This document shows, in pieces, positions 25,722-35,586 of a stretch of DNA of 64,000 bases. Made by a program: the position numbers and the translations under genes. The notes under the pieces were generated by a model. The model did no database searches. It was not told where the DNA came from and was given only the letters and a program-made list of their open reading frames with translations. How positions within the stretch are numbered: position 1 is the first letter of the stretch; every line of letters begins with the position of its first letter. Source of the DNA: Tianweitania aestuarii (GTDB lineage: Bacteria; Pseudomonadota; Alphaproteobacteria; Rhizobiales; Rhizobiaceae); the NCBI RefSeq assembly GCF_018457165.1, contig NZ_JAFMNX010000001.1, forward strand, positions 1,550,001-1,614,000, written 5' to 3'.

Positions 25722-26045
25722 ATGATGCCGACGATCCTGCTTTACGGCCTGGCTGCTGCAGCCGAGATTGCCGGCTGCTTCGCGTTCTTCGCCTGGTGGC
25801 GGCTGGACAAGTCCGCGTTGTGGCTCGTGCCGGGCCTGGGATCGCTGATCGCGTTCGCGCTCTTGCTGTCGCTGGTTGACAGCCCGGCTGCCGGGCGCAC
25901 CTATGCCGCCTATGGCGGGATCTATATCGCGGCGTCGTTGATGTGGCTTTGGCTGGCGGAAGGCTTCCGGCCCGACCGCTTCGATCTCGCCGGTGCTGCT
26001 ATCTGCCTGGTGGGAGCGGCGGTGATCATTGCCGCTCCGCGCTGA
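25722..26045 (+). CDS. YnfA/UPF0060 small membrane protein
   Basis: A 107-residue inner-membrane protein with four transmembrane helices of the UPF0060 (YnfA) family. It shows [66 protein letters not shown] and the conserved Glu in helix 1, and resembles small multidrug resistance proteins in size and topology. GGGAGAG precedes the ATG. It converges on gpt with 6 bp between stops. Confidence 0.92.
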   Translation: MMPTILLYGLAAAAEIAGCFAFFAWWRLDKSALWLVPGLGSLIAFALLLSLVDSPAAGRTYAAYGGIYIAASLMWLWLAEGFRPDRFDLAGAAICLVGAAVIIAAPR

Positions 26046-26051
26046 AGGACT

Positions 26052-26549
26052 TTAGCCGAACTGGCCTTCGGCGATCGGCTTCTGGAACGTAAAGCCCATA
26101 TCCCACGGGAAGAAGATCCAGGTGTCCTGCGACACTTCCGTCACGAACGTATCGACCAGCGGGCGACCCATCGGCTTGGCATACATGGCCGCGAAATGCG
26201 CCTTGGGCAGCATGGCGCGCACAACGGCTGCGGTCTTGCCGGTGTCGGTGAGGTCATCAACGATCAGAACATCGGCGCCTTCGTTGGCGCGCAGTTCCGG
26301 CGCGATTTCCTTCAGGACCTGCATTTCGCCCTGGTCCTTGTATTCGTGGTAGGATGCCACGCAGACCGTTTCGAGCACGCGAATGCCGAGCTCGCGGGCA
26401 ATCACCGCCGCCGGCACGAGACCGCCGCGCGTGATGCAGACGATGGCCTTCCACTGATCCTTGTGGGCCGACAAGCGCCAGGCGAGCGCACGGGCATCAC
26501 GGTGGAACTGATCCCAGGTAACGGGGAAGGCTTTTTCCGGCAGGGACAT
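26052..26549 (-). CDS. gpt: Xanthine phosphoribosyltransferase
   Basis: Salvages xanthine and guanine to XMP/GMP using PRPP. The 165-residue protein has the PRTase PRPP loop [18 protein letters not shown] (about residues 93-110), a [14 protein letters not shown] PPi-binding segment and the Gpt-type C-terminus ([11 protein letters not shown]). ATG 26549 (MSLPEKAF) is chosen because a longer frame (to 26825) overlaps the neighbouring cinA-like gene in a different frame. Soluble or membrane-associated. It lies 65 bp downstream of the cinA-like gene on the same strand. Confidence 0.94.
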   Translation of the reverse strand: MSLPEKAFPVTWDQFHRDARALAWRLSAHKDQWKAIVCITRGGLVPAAVIARELGIRVLETVCVASYHEYKDQGEMQVLKEIAPELRANEGADVLIVDDLTDTGKTAAVVRAMLPKAHFAAMYAKPMGRPLVDTFVTEVSQDTWIFFPWDMGFTFQKPIAEGQFG

Positions 26550-26614
26550 GGCGCGCGGGCTCCAGGCAAGTTGGGTGCGCGGGGTTAGCCGCAAAACACG
26601 GGATGAAGCAAGAG

Positions 26615-27361
26615 CTAGGCTGTTTTTGCCACCAGCTGATCCACCATTTCGGCGATTTCGGCACGCACGGTTTCCAGAACGCCCGCGTCGCGCGCACGCA
26701 CCACCAGTTCGGTATAGAAGCCGCCATTCTCGCCGCTCTTGGGATAAGAGCCGATGATTGTGTCGGGATGCGCCTTCTGGATCGCGCCCAAGGGACCGCC
26801 GATCGTGCCTTCGCCGAGCGGACAATGCACGGTGGCTGACAAGAGCTTGGTGCCGGTCTTCAGCGTCGGGACCACATTGTCCAGCATGGCCTGGAAGATC
26901 GACGGCACGCCGGCCATGACATGCACGTTCTCAACGATGAAGCCGGGCGCCAGCGACACGGGATTATCGATATGCGTGGCGCCGACCGGCATGCGCGCCA
27001 TCCGCATGCGCGCTTCGCTGAACTCGAAGCCGCGGGCAGCGTAATGCTTTTCGAGCATCGCATATGCCTTCGGGTCGTAGTCGCACGGCAGGCCGAACGC
27101 CTTGGCGATCGAGTCGGCCGTGATGTCGTCATGCGTCGGGCCGATGCCGCCGGTGGTGAAAAGATAGGTGTAGCGGGCCCGCAAGGCGTTCACGGCGGCA
27201 ACGATCTCATCTTCTTCGTCGGGCACGATGCGCACTTCCTTGAGGTCGATGCCGACCGCCGTCAGGATGTCGGCGAGATGGCCGATATTCTTGTCCTTGG
27301 TGCGCCCGGACAGAATTTCATCGCCGATCACGATCATGGCGGCGGTCACGAGGTCGGTCAT
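26615..27361 (-). CDS. Competence/damage-inducible protein A (CinA N-terminal, MoaB/Mog-like domain)
   Basis: A 248-residue protein with the molybdopterin-binding-like domain: [27 protein letters not shown], the loop [15 protein letters not shown] and the CinA segment [19 protein letters not shown]. It lacks the C-terminal nicotinamide-nucleotide amidase domain of full CinA, so it is the single-domain form usual in alphaproteobacteria. It probably hydrolyses ADP-ribose or related nucleotides or has a damage role; the exact substrate is not established. Start ATG 27361 (MTDLVTAAM). Confidence 0.88.
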   Translation of the reverse strand: MTDLVTAAMIVIGDEILSGRTKDKNIGHLADILTAVGIDLKEVRIVPDEEDEIVAAVNALRARYTYLFTTGGIGPTHDDITADSIAKAFGLPCDYDPKAYAMLEKHYAARGFEFSEARMRMARMPVGATHIDNPVSLAPGFIVENVHVMAGVPSIFQAMLDNVVPTLKTGTKLLSATVHCPLGEGTIGGPLGAIQKAHPDTIIGSYPKSGENGGFYTELVVRARDAGVLETVRAEIAEMVDQLVAKTA

Positions 27362-27538
27362 ACGGGCGCTCTCCTGGCTGGTGGCAGAGGTGTAGGCGCG
27401 TGGCGGGCCGCCCGCAATATGCTTGTTCCGGTGAACGATGTGTCGGCACACTGGGTGCTTTCATCGAACGGTGAGAAACTTATCTTATTGTCTTTGACGA
27501 TGCCGGACGAGCCGGCGCCGAATGCGAAGGAGCCGATC

Positions 27539-28138
27539 ATGGCAAAGGTACTTGTTCTTTATTACTCGAGCTGGGGCCACATGGAGCAGATGGCCAAGGC
27601 CGCTGCCGAAGGCGCACGCCAGGCCGGCGCTGAAGTCACGCTCAAGCGTGTTGCCGAGTTGGTGCCGACCGAGGTGGCGCAGGCCGCTCATTACAAGCTC
27701 GATCAGGACGCGCCGATCGCCGATCCGCTCGAACTGGAAAACTACGACGCGATCATCGTCGGCGCTTCGACGCGCTACGGCGCAATGGCTGCGCAGCTGA
27801 AGAACTTCTTCGACCAAACCGGCCCGCTCTGGGCGCGCGGCGCGCTGCTCAACAAGGTTGGCTCAGTGATGGTGTCGACCGCTTCGCAGCATGGCGGTGC
27901 GGAAATCGCGCTGATCAGCACGCAGATCCATCTCCAGCATCACGGCATGGTCATCGTTCCCCTGTCCTATGCCTATCAGGGTCAGCTCGGCAACGACGTG
28001 GTTCGTGGCGGCGCGCCTTACGGCATGACCACGACGTCGGATGGCGACGGTTCGCGCATGCCATCGGCGCAGGAACTGGAAGGCGCAACGTTCCAGGGCA
28101 AGCGCGTGGCTGAAATCGCCGCCAAGCTGCACGGCTGA
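27539..28138 (+). CDS. wrbA: NAD(P)H:quinone oxidoreductase (flavodoxin-like)
   Basis: FMN-dependent two-electron quinone reductase. The 199-residue length and the motifs [23 protein letters not shown] (FMN phosphate loop), [33 protein letters not shown] and [10 protein letters not shown] with the late [17 protein letters not shown] identify WrbA. AAGGAG precedes ATG 27539. Cytoplasmic; a separate transcription unit with its own terminator at 28163-28188. Confidence 0.95.
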   Translation: MAKVLVLYYSSWGHMEQMAKAAAEGARQAGAEVTLKRVAELVPTEVAQAAHYKLDQDAPIADPLELENYDAIIVGASTRYGAMAAQLKNFFDQTGPLWARGALLNKVGSVMVSTASQHGGAEIALISTQIHLQHHGMVIVPLSYAYQGQLGNDVVRGGAPYGMTTTSDGDGSRMPSAQELEGATFQGKRVAEIAAKLHG

Positions 28139-28162
28139 GCGACCAGCTTCTGATTGCGGACG

Positions 28163-28188
28163 CGGGCGGCCATGTGCCGCCCGTTTTC
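28163..28188 (+). terminator. Intrinsic terminator after wrbA
   Basis: CGGGCGGC / CATGT / GCCGCCCG (8-bp GC stem) followed by TTTTC. Confidence 0.8.
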
Positions 28189-28258
28189 GTTTCCGGCCTT
28201 GTCGCTGGGGAGCCGCTGTTTACATGACACGCGAACCGAGCCGCTGGGGAAATGCCTG

Positions 28259-29251
28259 ATGCCTGTGCTGACACTTGTCCTGATCTGCGGCGGCGTGCTT
28301 GTGGCCGCAGTCGTGGGAATCATCCTGTGGGGCTGGTTGTCCACGCGGCGCATCGCGGCGCAAGCCGAACGCATGGTGCCGCCGCTCGGCAAGTTCATCG
28401 AGATCAACGGCAGCCGCATCCATTATTACGAGGTCGGCGAAGGCGAACCGATCGTGATGATCCATGGTCTGGGCGGGCATTACCATCAATTCCGCCAGCC
28501 GCTGATGGAGGCGATCGGGCCGGGATACCGCATGATCGCGCTTGATCGCGAAGGCTCCGGCCATTCCACGCGCGCCGATGGACGAACGGGGCGCCTGCCG
28601 GAACAAGCAGCGCTCATCAAGGCGTTCATCGACGCGATGAAGCTCGACCGCCCTATGCTGGTCGGTCATTCGCTCGGCGGTGCGGTGGCGCTGCAAACGG
28701 CGGTGGATTATCCCGAAAGCGTATCCGGTGTCGCTCTGCTTTCGCCACTGACGCAGATGATGGACGCGCTAAACCCGGAGTTCCGGCGGCTGTATCTGCC
28801 CTCGCCGCTGATCCGCCGTTTCCTGTCGCACACTTTTGCCGTGCCGCTGGCGTTGCGCAATGGCGATCGGGTTATGCGCTTCGTGTTCGGGCCGAACACC
28901 CCGCCGGAGGATTTTGCGATCGAAGGCGGCGGGATGCTCAGCCTGCGTCCCGGCCATTTCTACGCGACGGCGAGCGACCTCGTCGCCATTCCGCTCGATC
29001 TCGCGCAACTGCAGGCACGCTACGGATCGTTGAAGATGCCGGTGGGCGTGCTTTATGGCCGAGGCGATCAGGTGCTCGATTATCGCATTCATGGCGAGCG
29101 GATGCTGGATCAGGTGCCGAACCTCGATCTCGAACTGATCGATGGCGTCGGTCACATGCCGCAATATGCCGAAACGAACCGCGTCGCCGCCTTCATCCGC
29201 CGTATCGCCGAACGGGCTTTTGCAGTTGATCGCAGCGTGGCGGTAGGCTAG
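28259..29251 (+). CDS. Membrane-anchored alpha/beta hydrolase
   Basis: A 330-residue protein with an N-terminal transmembrane helix (residues about 4-27, LTLVLICGGVLVAAVVGIILWGW) and an alpha/beta-hydrolase domain. It shows the HGLGGHYHQF oxyanion region, the nucleophile Ser138 in LVGHSLGGAV, an acid in YGRGDQVLDY and the catalytic His in DGVGHMPQYAE. Substrate unknown. The anchor suggests action at the membrane surface, on lipids or esters. ATG 28259; the frame further upstream overlaps the wrbA terminator and is not used. Confidence 0.86.
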   Translation: MPVLTLVLICGGVLVAAVVGIILWGWLSTRRIAAQAERMVPPLGKFIEINGSRIHYYEVGEGEPIVMIHGLGGHYHQFRQPLMEAIGPGYRMIALDREGSGHSTRADGRTGRLPEQAALIKAFIDAMKLDRPMLVGHSLGGAVALQTAVDYPESVSGVALLSPLTQMMDALNPEFRRLYLPSPLIRRFLSHTFAVPLALRNGDRVMRFVFGPNTPPEDFAIEGGGMLSLRPGHFYATASDLVAIPLDLAQLQARYGSLKMPVGVLYGRGDQVLDYRIHGERMLDQVPNLDLELIDGVGHMPQYAETNRVAAFIRRIAERAFAVDRSVAVG

Positions 29252-29263
29252 CCAGACGGTGAT

Positions 29264-29349
29264 GTGGGCGTGGCGGAATTGGTAGACGCAAGGGACTTAA
29301 AATCCCTCGATCCTGGATCGTACGGGTTCGATTCCCGTCGCCCACACCA
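29264..29349 (+). tRNA. tRNA-Leu (anticodon UAA)
   Basis: A full cloverleaf can be drawn: acceptor GTGGGCG (29264-29270) with CGCCCAC (29339-29345), discriminator A and encoded CCA (29346-29349). The D-arm has GAATTGGTAGACGC, the anticodon stem AGGGA/TCCCT has loop CTTAAAA with TAA at 29298-29300, a long variable arm is present (class II, as expected for Leu), and the T-arm is CGGGTTCGATTCCCG. It reads UUA and UUG codons. No integrase or island flanks it. Confidence 0.97.
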
Positions 29350-29448
29350 GCCTGGATCAGTTGAAGCTCTTCTTCGCTGCCATGGCATCAACCGACGCGT
29401 CGCTGATCTGTCGCGCTCCGTTCCGACGAAACAGCCGAGGCAATCATC

Positions 29449-29757
29449 ATGAAAACCAAACTCTTTCAGCCGGATGCACGTGTTCGCTCGGACGAGCACA
29501 AGAGGATCTACGCTCTCTATGAACTCGCCTACACGATCGTCGATGTGGGTGCAGCCGTGGCTTTCGTGATCGGCAGCTTCTTGTTTCTCAGCGAGAAGAC
29601 TCAGACCGCCGGCACCTGGTTCTTCATCGTCGGCTCATTTCTGTTTCTCGCCAAGCCGGCCATCCGCTTCAAGCGGGAACTGAAGCTCCTGTCGCTGGGA
29701 AAAACAACGAAACTGGCAAAGCGCGACGGCTGGTCGAAGAAGCAATCCGGCAAGTAA
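29449..29757 (+). CDS. YrhK-like small membrane protein
   Basis: A 102-residue protein with two predicted transmembrane helices (AYTIVDVGAAVAFVIGSFLFL and AGTWFFIVGSFLFLAKPAIRF), joined by a short loop (SEKTQT), and a basic C-terminal tail. The pattern YELAYTIVDVGAAxxFxIGS...FLAKP fits the YrhK domain. Function unknown. It lies 99 bp downstream of tRNA-Leu and converges on cobF with 11 bp between stops. Confidence 0.8.
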   Translation: MKTKLFQPDARVRSDEHKRIYALYELAYTIVDVGAAVAFVIGSFLFLSEKTQTAGTWFFIVGSFLFLAKPAIRFKRELKLLSLGKTTKLAKRDGWSKKQSGK

Positions 29758-29768
29758 GCCGCCAACAG

Positions 29769-30527
29769 TCAGCTGGCAATCCGGCTGATGATGTAGGTGT
29801 CCATGATCCAGCCATGCACCGCGCGGGCTTGTTCGCGGCGCGTGACGATCTCGTCTGACACGTCAGCAAGCGGCCCCTCGATCAGAACCTCATCCGGCGT
29901 TCCGAGATACGCGCCCCAGTGGATCCGGTAGCCGTCGGCATCCAGATGGCGGAAGGAGCATTCGCCGTCGAGCATGACGACAACCGTGTCGGCTCCGGTT
30001 GGAAAGCCTTCGCGCAAACGCCGACCTGTGGTGATGACGACGGGATCACCGATCCTGTTCAAGGGGATGCGGTGGCTGGCGCAGAGCTGCTGAATGCTGG
30101 TGACGCCCGGAATGACATCAATGGCCAGCTCGAAGGATGCGATGCGCTTCAGCCGCTCTATGATGCGCAAGGTGCTGTCGTAAAGCGACGGATCGCCCCA
30201 GACGAGGAAAGCTGCAGCGCCCTCTTCCGCCGTTTCCGCCTTCAGCAGATCAGCATAGCTTCGGGCGATCGCCTCATGCCAATCGTCCACGCCCTGCCTG
30301 TACTCGCCGGACTGGTCGCGCACCGGCAGGTCGAACTCGACGATGCGTGTCTTTGCATTGGTGATGAAGCGGACGCAGATCTGACGCCGGACCTCGGCGA
30401 GATCATCCTTGGCCTCGCCCTTGCGCGGGATCAGCACGACATCGGCGCAGTTGAGCGCGTTGATCGCCTGCACGGTCAGATGTTCGGGATTGCCAGTGCC
30501 GATGCCGATCACGAGAAGCTTGCGCAT
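29769..30527 (-). CDS. cobF: Precorrin-6A synthase (deacetylating)
   Basis: SAM-dependent C1-methylation with release of acetate, precorrin-5 to precorrin-6A, a step special to the aerobic pathway. The 252-residue protein has the tetrapyrrole methylase start LLVIGIGTGNPEHLTVQAINAL, the CobF-specific LIPRKGEAKDDLAEVRRQI, FLVWGDPSLYDSTLRIIERL and VIPGVTSIQQLCASHRIPLNRIG. It is the last gene of the leftward set, 5 bp after cobT. Confidence 0.96.
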   Translation of the reverse strand: MRKLLVIGIGTGNPEHLTVQAINALNCADVVLIPRKGEAKDDLAEVRRQICVRFITNAKTRIVEFDLPVRDQSGEYRQGVDDWHEAIARSYADLLKAETAEEGAAAFLVWGDPSLYDSTLRIIERLKRIASFELAIDVIPGVTSIQQLCASHRIPLNRIGDPVVITTGRRLREGFPTGADTVVVMLDGECSFRHLDADGYRIHWGAYLGTPDEVLIEGPLADVSDEIVTRREQARAVHGWIMDTYIISRIAS

Positions 30528-30532
30528 GGGGA

Positions 30533-31546
30533 TCAGCCGTCCGACACGCCGGCTTCGGCAAAGGTCGCCATGCCGTTGTGGCAGGCGATCGCGCCGCGCA
30601 GGATATTGACCGCCAGGCAGGCGCCGGACGCTTCGCCAAGCCGCATGTTGAGGTCGAGCAATGGCGTGAGGTGCAGGGCTTCCAGCAGGCGACGATGCCC
30701 GGCTTCGGCCGAAACATGCGCAGACCAGGTATGGTCGAGACCATGTGCATCGAGCTTCGCCAGCGGCAGGGCTGCGGCGGTGGAGACGAAACCATCGAGC
30801 AGAACGGAAACCTGGGCATGACGGGCAGCGAGGATCGCGCCGAACATGGCGGCCAGTTCGCGGCCGCCGACGCGACGCAGGGCTTCGATCGGATCGCCAA
30901 GCGCTTCGCCGTGGCAGGTCTTGGCGTCATCGACGGCAGACGCCTTGCGCGACAGACCTTCATCATCGACGCCGGTGCCGCGCCCGACCCAATCCGCACC
31001 CTCGCCGCCAAGCAGTGCGCAACATAAGGCCGCTGCTACGGTGGTGTTGCCGATGCCCATTTCGCCGAGCACCACAAGATCCGGCCGATCCTTGATGGCC
31101 TCATAGCCGGTACTGACGGCTTGGAGAAAGGCGTCCTCATCCATGGCGGGCGCAATGGTGAAGTCCACCGTGGGCTGGTCGATGTGCAGCGGGATCACAG
31201 TCAGATTGGCGCCGACCTGGCGCGCGAGCTGGTTGATGGCTGCACCGCCATGCTCGAAATTGGCCACCATCTGCGCGGTGACTTCGGCCGGAAAGGCCGA
31301 CACGCCGCGATTGGTGACGCCGTGCGAGCCGGCGAACACGAAGACCTCGACGCGGTCGAGCTTCGGTTTTTCCCGCCCCTGCCAGCCAGCCAGCCAAACC
31401 GCGAGATCCTCCAGCCTGCCGAGGCTGCCTGGTGGCTTGGTGAGAATGCCTTGCCGATCGCGCGCCTGATCGGCTGAGGTGTCATTCGCCTTCGGCAGGT
31501 CGCGACAAGCGGAGCGGAGTTGGTCGATCGAGGTGAAGCGGGTCAT
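30533..31546 (-). CDS. cobT: Nicotinate-nucleotide--dimethylbenzimidazole phosphoribosyltransferase (CobU of P. denitrificans)
   Basis: Makes alpha-ribazole 5'-phosphate, the activated lower ligand. The 337 residues include FVFAGSHGVTNRGVSAFPAEVTAQMV, LGEMGIGNTTVAAAL and the C-terminal catalytic Glu region LRLGEASGACLAVNIL. The symbol follows current usage; it is not the cobaltochelatase CobT. It lies between cobS (9-bp gap) and cobF (5-bp gap), so it is co-transcribed with both. Confidence 0.95.
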   Translation of the reverse strand: MTRFTSIDQLRSACRDLPKANDTSADQARDRQGILTKPPGSLGRLEDLAVWLAGWQGREKPKLDRVEVFVFAGSHGVTNRGVSAFPAEVTAQMVANFEHGGAAINQLARQVGANLTVIPLHIDQPTVDFTIAPAMDEDAFLQAVSTGYEAIKDRPDLVVLGEMGIGNTTVAAALCCALLGGEGADWVGRGTGVDDEGLSRKASAVDDAKTCHGEALGDPIEALRRVGGRELAAMFGAILAARHAQVSVLLDGFVSTAAALPLAKLDAHGLDHTWSAHVSAEAGHRRLLEALHLTPLLDLNMRLGEASGACLAVNILRGAIACHNGMATFAEAGVSDG

Positions 31547-31555
31547 CGAAAACCT

Positions 31556-32332
31556 TTAACGGAGCGCGGCGACGGCAACAATCAGGACGCCGACTTCTGC
31601 AACCTGCTGGACCATGCCAAGCACATCGCCGGTCTGGCCGCCGATCTGCCTGAGCGCCAATCTGTGAAGCGAAACAACGATCAGGCCAAGCAGGATTGCC
31701 GCAAGAATGGCATGTCCAAACCCGAGCGGCAGCAGGGCAAAGAAGCCAAGCAGAAGCGCCAGCATGGCACTGTTTTTCGGCACCTGCCCAACGCCGGCGG
31801 ACACACCACCTTCGCGGGCGTTCGGAAGCGTGTGCATGGTGTAAGGAAGCAGGCCGCGCGAGGCACAATGCGCCGCGATCAGCGTGGCGAGCGTGATCCC
31901 GAAGCCATACGGCACGAGCGCAGCCAGGAGCGCGGCCCGCAGGAGAAGCGACAGAACGAGCGCTGCGACCCCATAGGTGCCGATGCGGCTGTCTTTCATG
32001 ATCTCCAGCTTGCGCGCCCGCGTGGAGCCGCCGCCGAAACCATCCGCAACGTCGGACAGGCCGTCCTCATGCAGCGCGCCGGTGATCAGAAGCAGCACGA
32101 CGAGCGCCAGACCGGCGGAAGCGAGCGGCGGCAGATCGACGGCGTGGCCGAAGCTCAGCGCGACGGTTGCGGCTACAGCCGGAACGAGCCCGGCGAGCGG
32201 TGCAGCCCATAAAGCGCGGCTGAACCCGTCGGGCGCCAGGCGATAGGCGGGCATCGGCAGGCGCGTGAAGAAGCCGAGACAGGCGAAGATTTCGCCCATC
32301 CAGTCACGATCCCTGCCCGGTCCCGCCGTCAT
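31556..32332 (-). CDS. cobS: Adenosylcobinamide-GDP ribazoletransferase (cobalamin synthase; CobV)
   Basis: Joins adenosylcobinamide-GDP and alpha-ribazole(-phosphate) at the inner membrane. The 258-residue polytopic protein opens with FFTRLPMPAYRL and has the metal-binding HEDGLSDVADGFGGGSTRARKLEIMKDSRIGTYG motif. The ATG at 32332 overlaps the cobB stop by 4 nt (ATGA), deciding the start over the internal ATG at 32299. This is not the cobaltochelatase CobS. Confidence 0.94.
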   Translation of the reverse strand: MTAGPGRDRDWMGEIFACLGFFTRLPMPAYRLAPDGFSRALWAAPLAGLVPAVAATVALSFGHAVDLPPLASAGLALVVLLLITGALHEDGLSDVADGFGGGSTRARKLEIMKDSRIGTYGVAALVLSLLLRAALLAALVPYGFGITLATLIAAHCASRGLLPYTMHTLPNAREGGVSAGVGQVPKNSAMLALLLGFFALLPLGFGHAILAAILLGLIVVSLHRLALRQIGGQTGDVLGMVQQVAEVGVLIVAVAALR

Positions 32333-33642
32333 GCGCGGGCGATCGCGTGGAAATAGGTGCCCGACACAAACCCGCGTCGTGCCCCCGATGGTCCAAGGAC
32401 ATTGCCGATGCCGTCGGCGAGTTGCGACAGCGGCTCATCGTTGCCGGGATCGATCACGCGCGAATAATGAAACTCGTGGCCGCGCACCGTCTCGCCGGCG
32501 CGTCCGATCGGGCAGTCGGCTTCAAGCACGGCCTGTCGGTAGCCGAGGTTGAGTTTGCGCTTGGCATAGCTTGTGGCGTGGCCGAGCAGGCCCGTCATGG
32601 CATGGGTAACGCCGTCGGCGTCTTCCAGCGCCCGCCCCAAGACCATGAAGCCCCCACACTCGCCATGAACGGGTCGCGTTTGGGCGAAACGGCGCAGGCC
32701 GGTCTTGAACCTTTCTGCGGCAGCAAGGCGACCGGCATGGAGTTCGGGATAGCCGCCGGGCAGCCAGCAGGTGTCGCAATCCTCGGCCGGCGTCTCATCG
32801 GCCAGCGGCGAAAACGGCACGATCTCCGCACCCGCTTCGCGCCACAAACGCGAGACATGCGAATAAACGAAGGTGAAGGCGGCGTCCGAGGCAAGCGCGA
32901 TCCGCTGACCGGGCGGAGGTAAGGCGTGGGTAATCGACCCCGTGCCGGCTTCCACCGGTTGAGCAAGCTTGATCACGGCATCGAGGTTCAGGCTCTTTTC
33001 CATCGTGTCGGCAAGACGATCGATAAAGGCCTCGAGCGCCTGATGTTCGCTGGCCTGAACGAGGCCGAGATGGCGTTCGGGCAAAGCCATGTCCGGGTTT
33101 CGGTAAACCGCACCGACTACAGGAATGCCGCGCGCTTCGATGGCAGCACGCGCCTGATCCTCATGCCGTGAGCTGGCGACTTGATTGAGCACGACGCCGC
33201 CGATCGGCACTTGAGGATCGAAGGTGGCGAAGCCATGCGCGACCGCAGCGGCCGTGACGGACTGGCCGGAGATGTCGAGCACAAGGAGCGTCGGCAGACG
33301 GTAGCGCCGCGCCAGCTCGGCGGCAGCCCCGGACCGGCCGGGATCCGAGCGGATGCCGTCGAACAGGCCCATCGCGCTCTCGATGATCATGAAATCAGAG
33401 GCTTGCGCCTGTTCGCTGATGAGATAGTCGAGCAGATCAGGGATCATCGACCAGCTGTCGAGATTGACGCCGGGTTGGCCGGTGGCGGCGTGGTGGAAGC
33501 CGGGATCGATATAATCCGGGCCCGACTTGCCGCCGCGCACCGTGTAACCACGCCGCGCCAATGCGCGCATCAGGCCGATGGTGACGCTGGTCTTGCCCGA
33601 GCCGGAACGCGGCGCGCCGATGATCAGGCCACGCGCGCTCAC
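32329..33642 (-). CDS. cobB: Hydrogenobyrinic acid (cobyrinate) a,c-diamide synthase
   Basis: ATP- and glutamine-dependent amidation of the a and c carboxylates. The 437 residues comprise an N-terminal dethiobiotin-synthetase-like P-loop domain (GAPRSGSGKTSVTIGLMRAL, residues about 9-28; GGKSGPDYIDPGFH) and a C-terminal class-I glutamine amidotransferase domain with its catalytic Cys in VHGECGGFMVLG. In the aerobic route it acts before cobalt insertion. It overlaps both neighbours by 4 nt (cobA stop side at 33639, cobS start at 32332). Confidence 0.95.
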   Translation of the reverse strand: MSARGLIIGAPRSGSGKTSVTIGLMRALARRGYTVRGGKSGPDYIDPGFHHAATGQPGVNLDSWSMIPDLLDYLISEQAQASDFMIIESAMGLFDGIRSDPGRSGAAAELARRYRLPTLLVLDISGQSVTAAAVAHGFATFDPQVPIGGVVLNQVASSRHEDQARAAIEARGIPVVGAVYRNPDMALPERHLGLVQASEHQALEAFIDRLADTMEKSLNLDAVIKLAQPVEAGTGSITHALPPPGQRIALASDAAFTFVYSHVSRLWREAGAEIVPFSPLADETPAEDCDTCWLPGGYPELHAGRLAAAERFKTGLRRFAQTRPVHGECGGFMVLGRALEDADGVTHAMTGLLGHATSYAKRKLNLGYRQAVLEADCPIGRAGETVRGHEFHYSRVIDPGNDEPLSQLADGIGNVLGPSGARRGFVSGTYFHAIARA

Positions 33643-34442
33643 GGCAGGATGACTTCGCGCATCAACGAACCCAAGGCGTAGCGCTGCAGAACGATTTCGC
33701 CGACGACGATTAGGGCCGGCGGCACGATGCCGGCAGCGCGGACATCGGCTTCGACGCGAGCGAGGTCGGAGATCAGCAGCCGCTCCTTGACGGTGGTCGC
33801 GCCCTGGATGACGGCAACCGGCGTCGTTGCGGCAAGCCCGCCGTCACGCAGGCCGGCAGCGATGATCGGCAGATTGCTCATGCCCATATAAACCACGAGC
33901 GGCTGCCCGGTGCGGGCAAGCGACGCCCAGTCCAGATGATCCTGATCATCGATGCCGTGCCCGGTGGCGAGGATGATCGCCTTGTTCACGCCGCGCAGCG
34001 TGGCGGGCATGCCGGCAGCGGCGAGCGCACCAAAGGCGGAGGTCACGCCCGGCAGAAAGCGGAACGGGATGCCGGCGGCGGTCAGCGCTGCGGCTTCTTC
34101 ACCGCCACGCCCGAACACATTGGGATCGCCACCCTTCAAGCGCAGGACACGTTTGTTCTCGCCGGCAAGCTTCACGATCAGCTCGTTGATGAAGGTCTGG
34201 CTGGCGGACGGCTGTCCCGCGCGCTTGCCGACATAATGCGCCTGCGCCTGCGGGCCTGCCTTGAGCACGGCTGCATCCACCAGCGCGTCATAGACGATCG
34301 CATCCGCCTGCCCCAGCGCCGACACGACTTCCAGCGTCAGGCCGGCGAGATGGCCGGGACCCGCGCCGGCGAGCCAGACATGCCCAGGCTCGAAAGGCGG
34401 CATCTGTATATCGAGGCGCGCGAGGGTTTCAGGAAGGCTCAT
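33639..34442 (-). CDS. cobA: Uroporphyrinogen-III C-methyltransferase
   Basis: Double SAM methylation at C2 and C7 giving precorrin-2, the branch point from heme. The 267-residue single-domain enzyme has [22 protein letters not shown], the product/SAM motif [19 protein letters not shown] and [22 protein letters not shown]. It has no CysG-type dehydrogenase domain. ATGA overlaps on both sides indicate translational coupling with cobM and cobB. Confidence 0.96.
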   Translation of the reverse strand: MSLPETLARLDIQMPPFEPGHVWLAGAGPGHLAGLTLEVVSALGQADAIVYDALVDAAVLKAGPQAQAHYVGKRAGQPSASQTFINELIVKLAGENKRVLRLKGGDPNVFGRGGEEAAALTAAGIPFRFLPGVTSAFGALAAAGMPATLRGVNKAIILATGHGIDDQDHLDWASLARTGQPLVVYMGMSNLPIIAAGLRDGGLAATTPVAVIQGATTVKERLLISDLARVEADVRAAGIVPPALIVVGEIVLQRYALGSLMREVILP

Positions 34443-35203
34443 AGGCTGTCGCGGCCCCGGAAGCGGCGCTGGTAAGCGGGATCATAGAGTGAGCTTTCGC
34501 GGAAATCCTCGGCTCCGAGGCCCGGACCTACAAAGATCAGCGCCGTGCGGTCGATCGGATCGGCGGCAACCTCAGCTTCAATCGTGGCGAGCGTGCCACG
34601 CAGGATGCGTTCTTCCGGCCAGGTCGCGCGCACGACGATGGCGACGGGGCAATGGGCACCATAAAGCGGGGTCAGTTCTGCAACGACGCGATCCAGCGCA
34701 TGAATGGCCAGGTGGATTGCCAGTGTCGCGCCCGTCGCGCCGAAAGCGGCCAGATTTTCGCTGGCCGGCATGGCGGAAGCACGGCCGGACACACGGGTCA
34801 GCACAAGGCTCTGCGCCACTTCCGGGATCGTCAGCTCGCGCTTGAGCGCGGCGGCTGCGGCGGCGAAGGACGGAACGCCGGGGGTCAGCGTGTAGTCGAT
34901 GCCGAGCTTTTCGAGGCGGCGGATCTGTTCGGCAACGGCGCTCCATACCGACAGATCGCCGGAATGCAGCCGCGCGACATCGTGGCCTGCGGCTTGAGCG
35001 CTGGCATATTCGGCTTCGATCTCGTCGAGCGACATCGGCGCCGTGTCCACGATGCGGGCATCTTGCGGGCAATAATCGAGCAGTGCTCTGGGAACGATCG
35101 AACCGGCGTAAAGGCAGACTGGGCAGCGCGCGATGAGATCGCGGCCGCGTACCGTGATGAGGTCCGGCGCGCCGGGGCCGGCGCCGATGAAATGCACGGT
35201 CAT
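34439..35203 (-). CDS. cobM: Precorrin-4 C11-methyltransferase
   Basis: SAM-dependent methylation at C11 giving precorrin-5. The 254-residue protein starts [38 protein letters not shown], a CobM hallmark, followed by [19 protein letters not shown] and [24 protein letters not shown]. The start at 35203 shares a TGATG junction with the cobE stop; the longer frame to 35287 is shadow inside cobE. Confidence 0.96.
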   Translation of the reverse strand: MTVHFIGAGPGAPDLITVRGRDLIARCPVCLYAGSIVPRALLDYCPQDARIVDTAPMSLDEIEAEYASAQAAGHDVARLHSGDLSVWSAVAEQIRRLEKLGIDYTLTPGVPSFAAAAAALKRELTIPEVAQSLVLTRVSGRASAMPASENLAAFGATGATLAIHLAIHALDRVVAELTPLYGAHCPVAIVVRATWPEERILRGTLATIEAEVAADPIDRTALIFVGPGLGAEDFRESSLYDPAYQRRFRGRDSL

Positions 35204-35586
35204 CAATCCACTCCGCTGACGGCGAGCGCGCAGGTGACGCCGTCTTGTACCAGGCGCGGTCCGAGCAGGCGCGCATCGGGACCGCAAGCTGCCAGAGCCG
35301 CCGCTTCGCTGGCCGAGCCAAGGCCCGTCGCTGCAAGCGAGGTCTCGCTTTTTGTCAGGCCCTGCGTGTCTGCGGCCTTCAACTGCTGATCTGTAGGAAC
35401 GGCCAAGGGAATGCCGAGGATTTCGGCCGCTTCGATCAAACCGGCTTCATCGCGCTTTCCGGGAACGGTCGCCAGCAGAGCGAGGTCGTCGCGCGTGAAG
35501 CCGTGGACATCCAGGGCCGTGTCGAGCGTAGCCAGCACCACCATCGCGCGCGTATCTTTCGTGCAGCCGACGCCTGCAACCATCAT
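35203..35586 (-). CDS. cobE: CobE (CbiG C-terminal-like cobalamin biosynthesis protein)
   Basis: A 127-residue protein of the CobE/CbiG C-terminal family: [50 protein letters not shown]. CobE is needed for full B12 synthesis in the aerobic pathway, though its exact step is unsettled; binding of a pathway intermediate has been proposed. The start is put at ATG 35586, which forms an ATGA overlap with the cobL stop; an ATG at 35604 would add six residues. It lies between cobL and cobM. Confidence 0.88.
   Translation of the reverse strand: MMVAGVGCTKDTRAMVVLATLDTALDVHGFTRDDLALLATVPGKRDEAGLIEAAEILGIPLAVPTDQQLKAADTQGLTKSETSLAATGLGSASEAAALAACGPDARLLGPRLVQDGVTCALAVSGVD

Noticed and set aside
29264-29349. 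tRNA-Leu as an integration site
   Set aside because: No integrase, no direct repeat of the tRNA 3' end nearby, and both flanks are ordinary genes.
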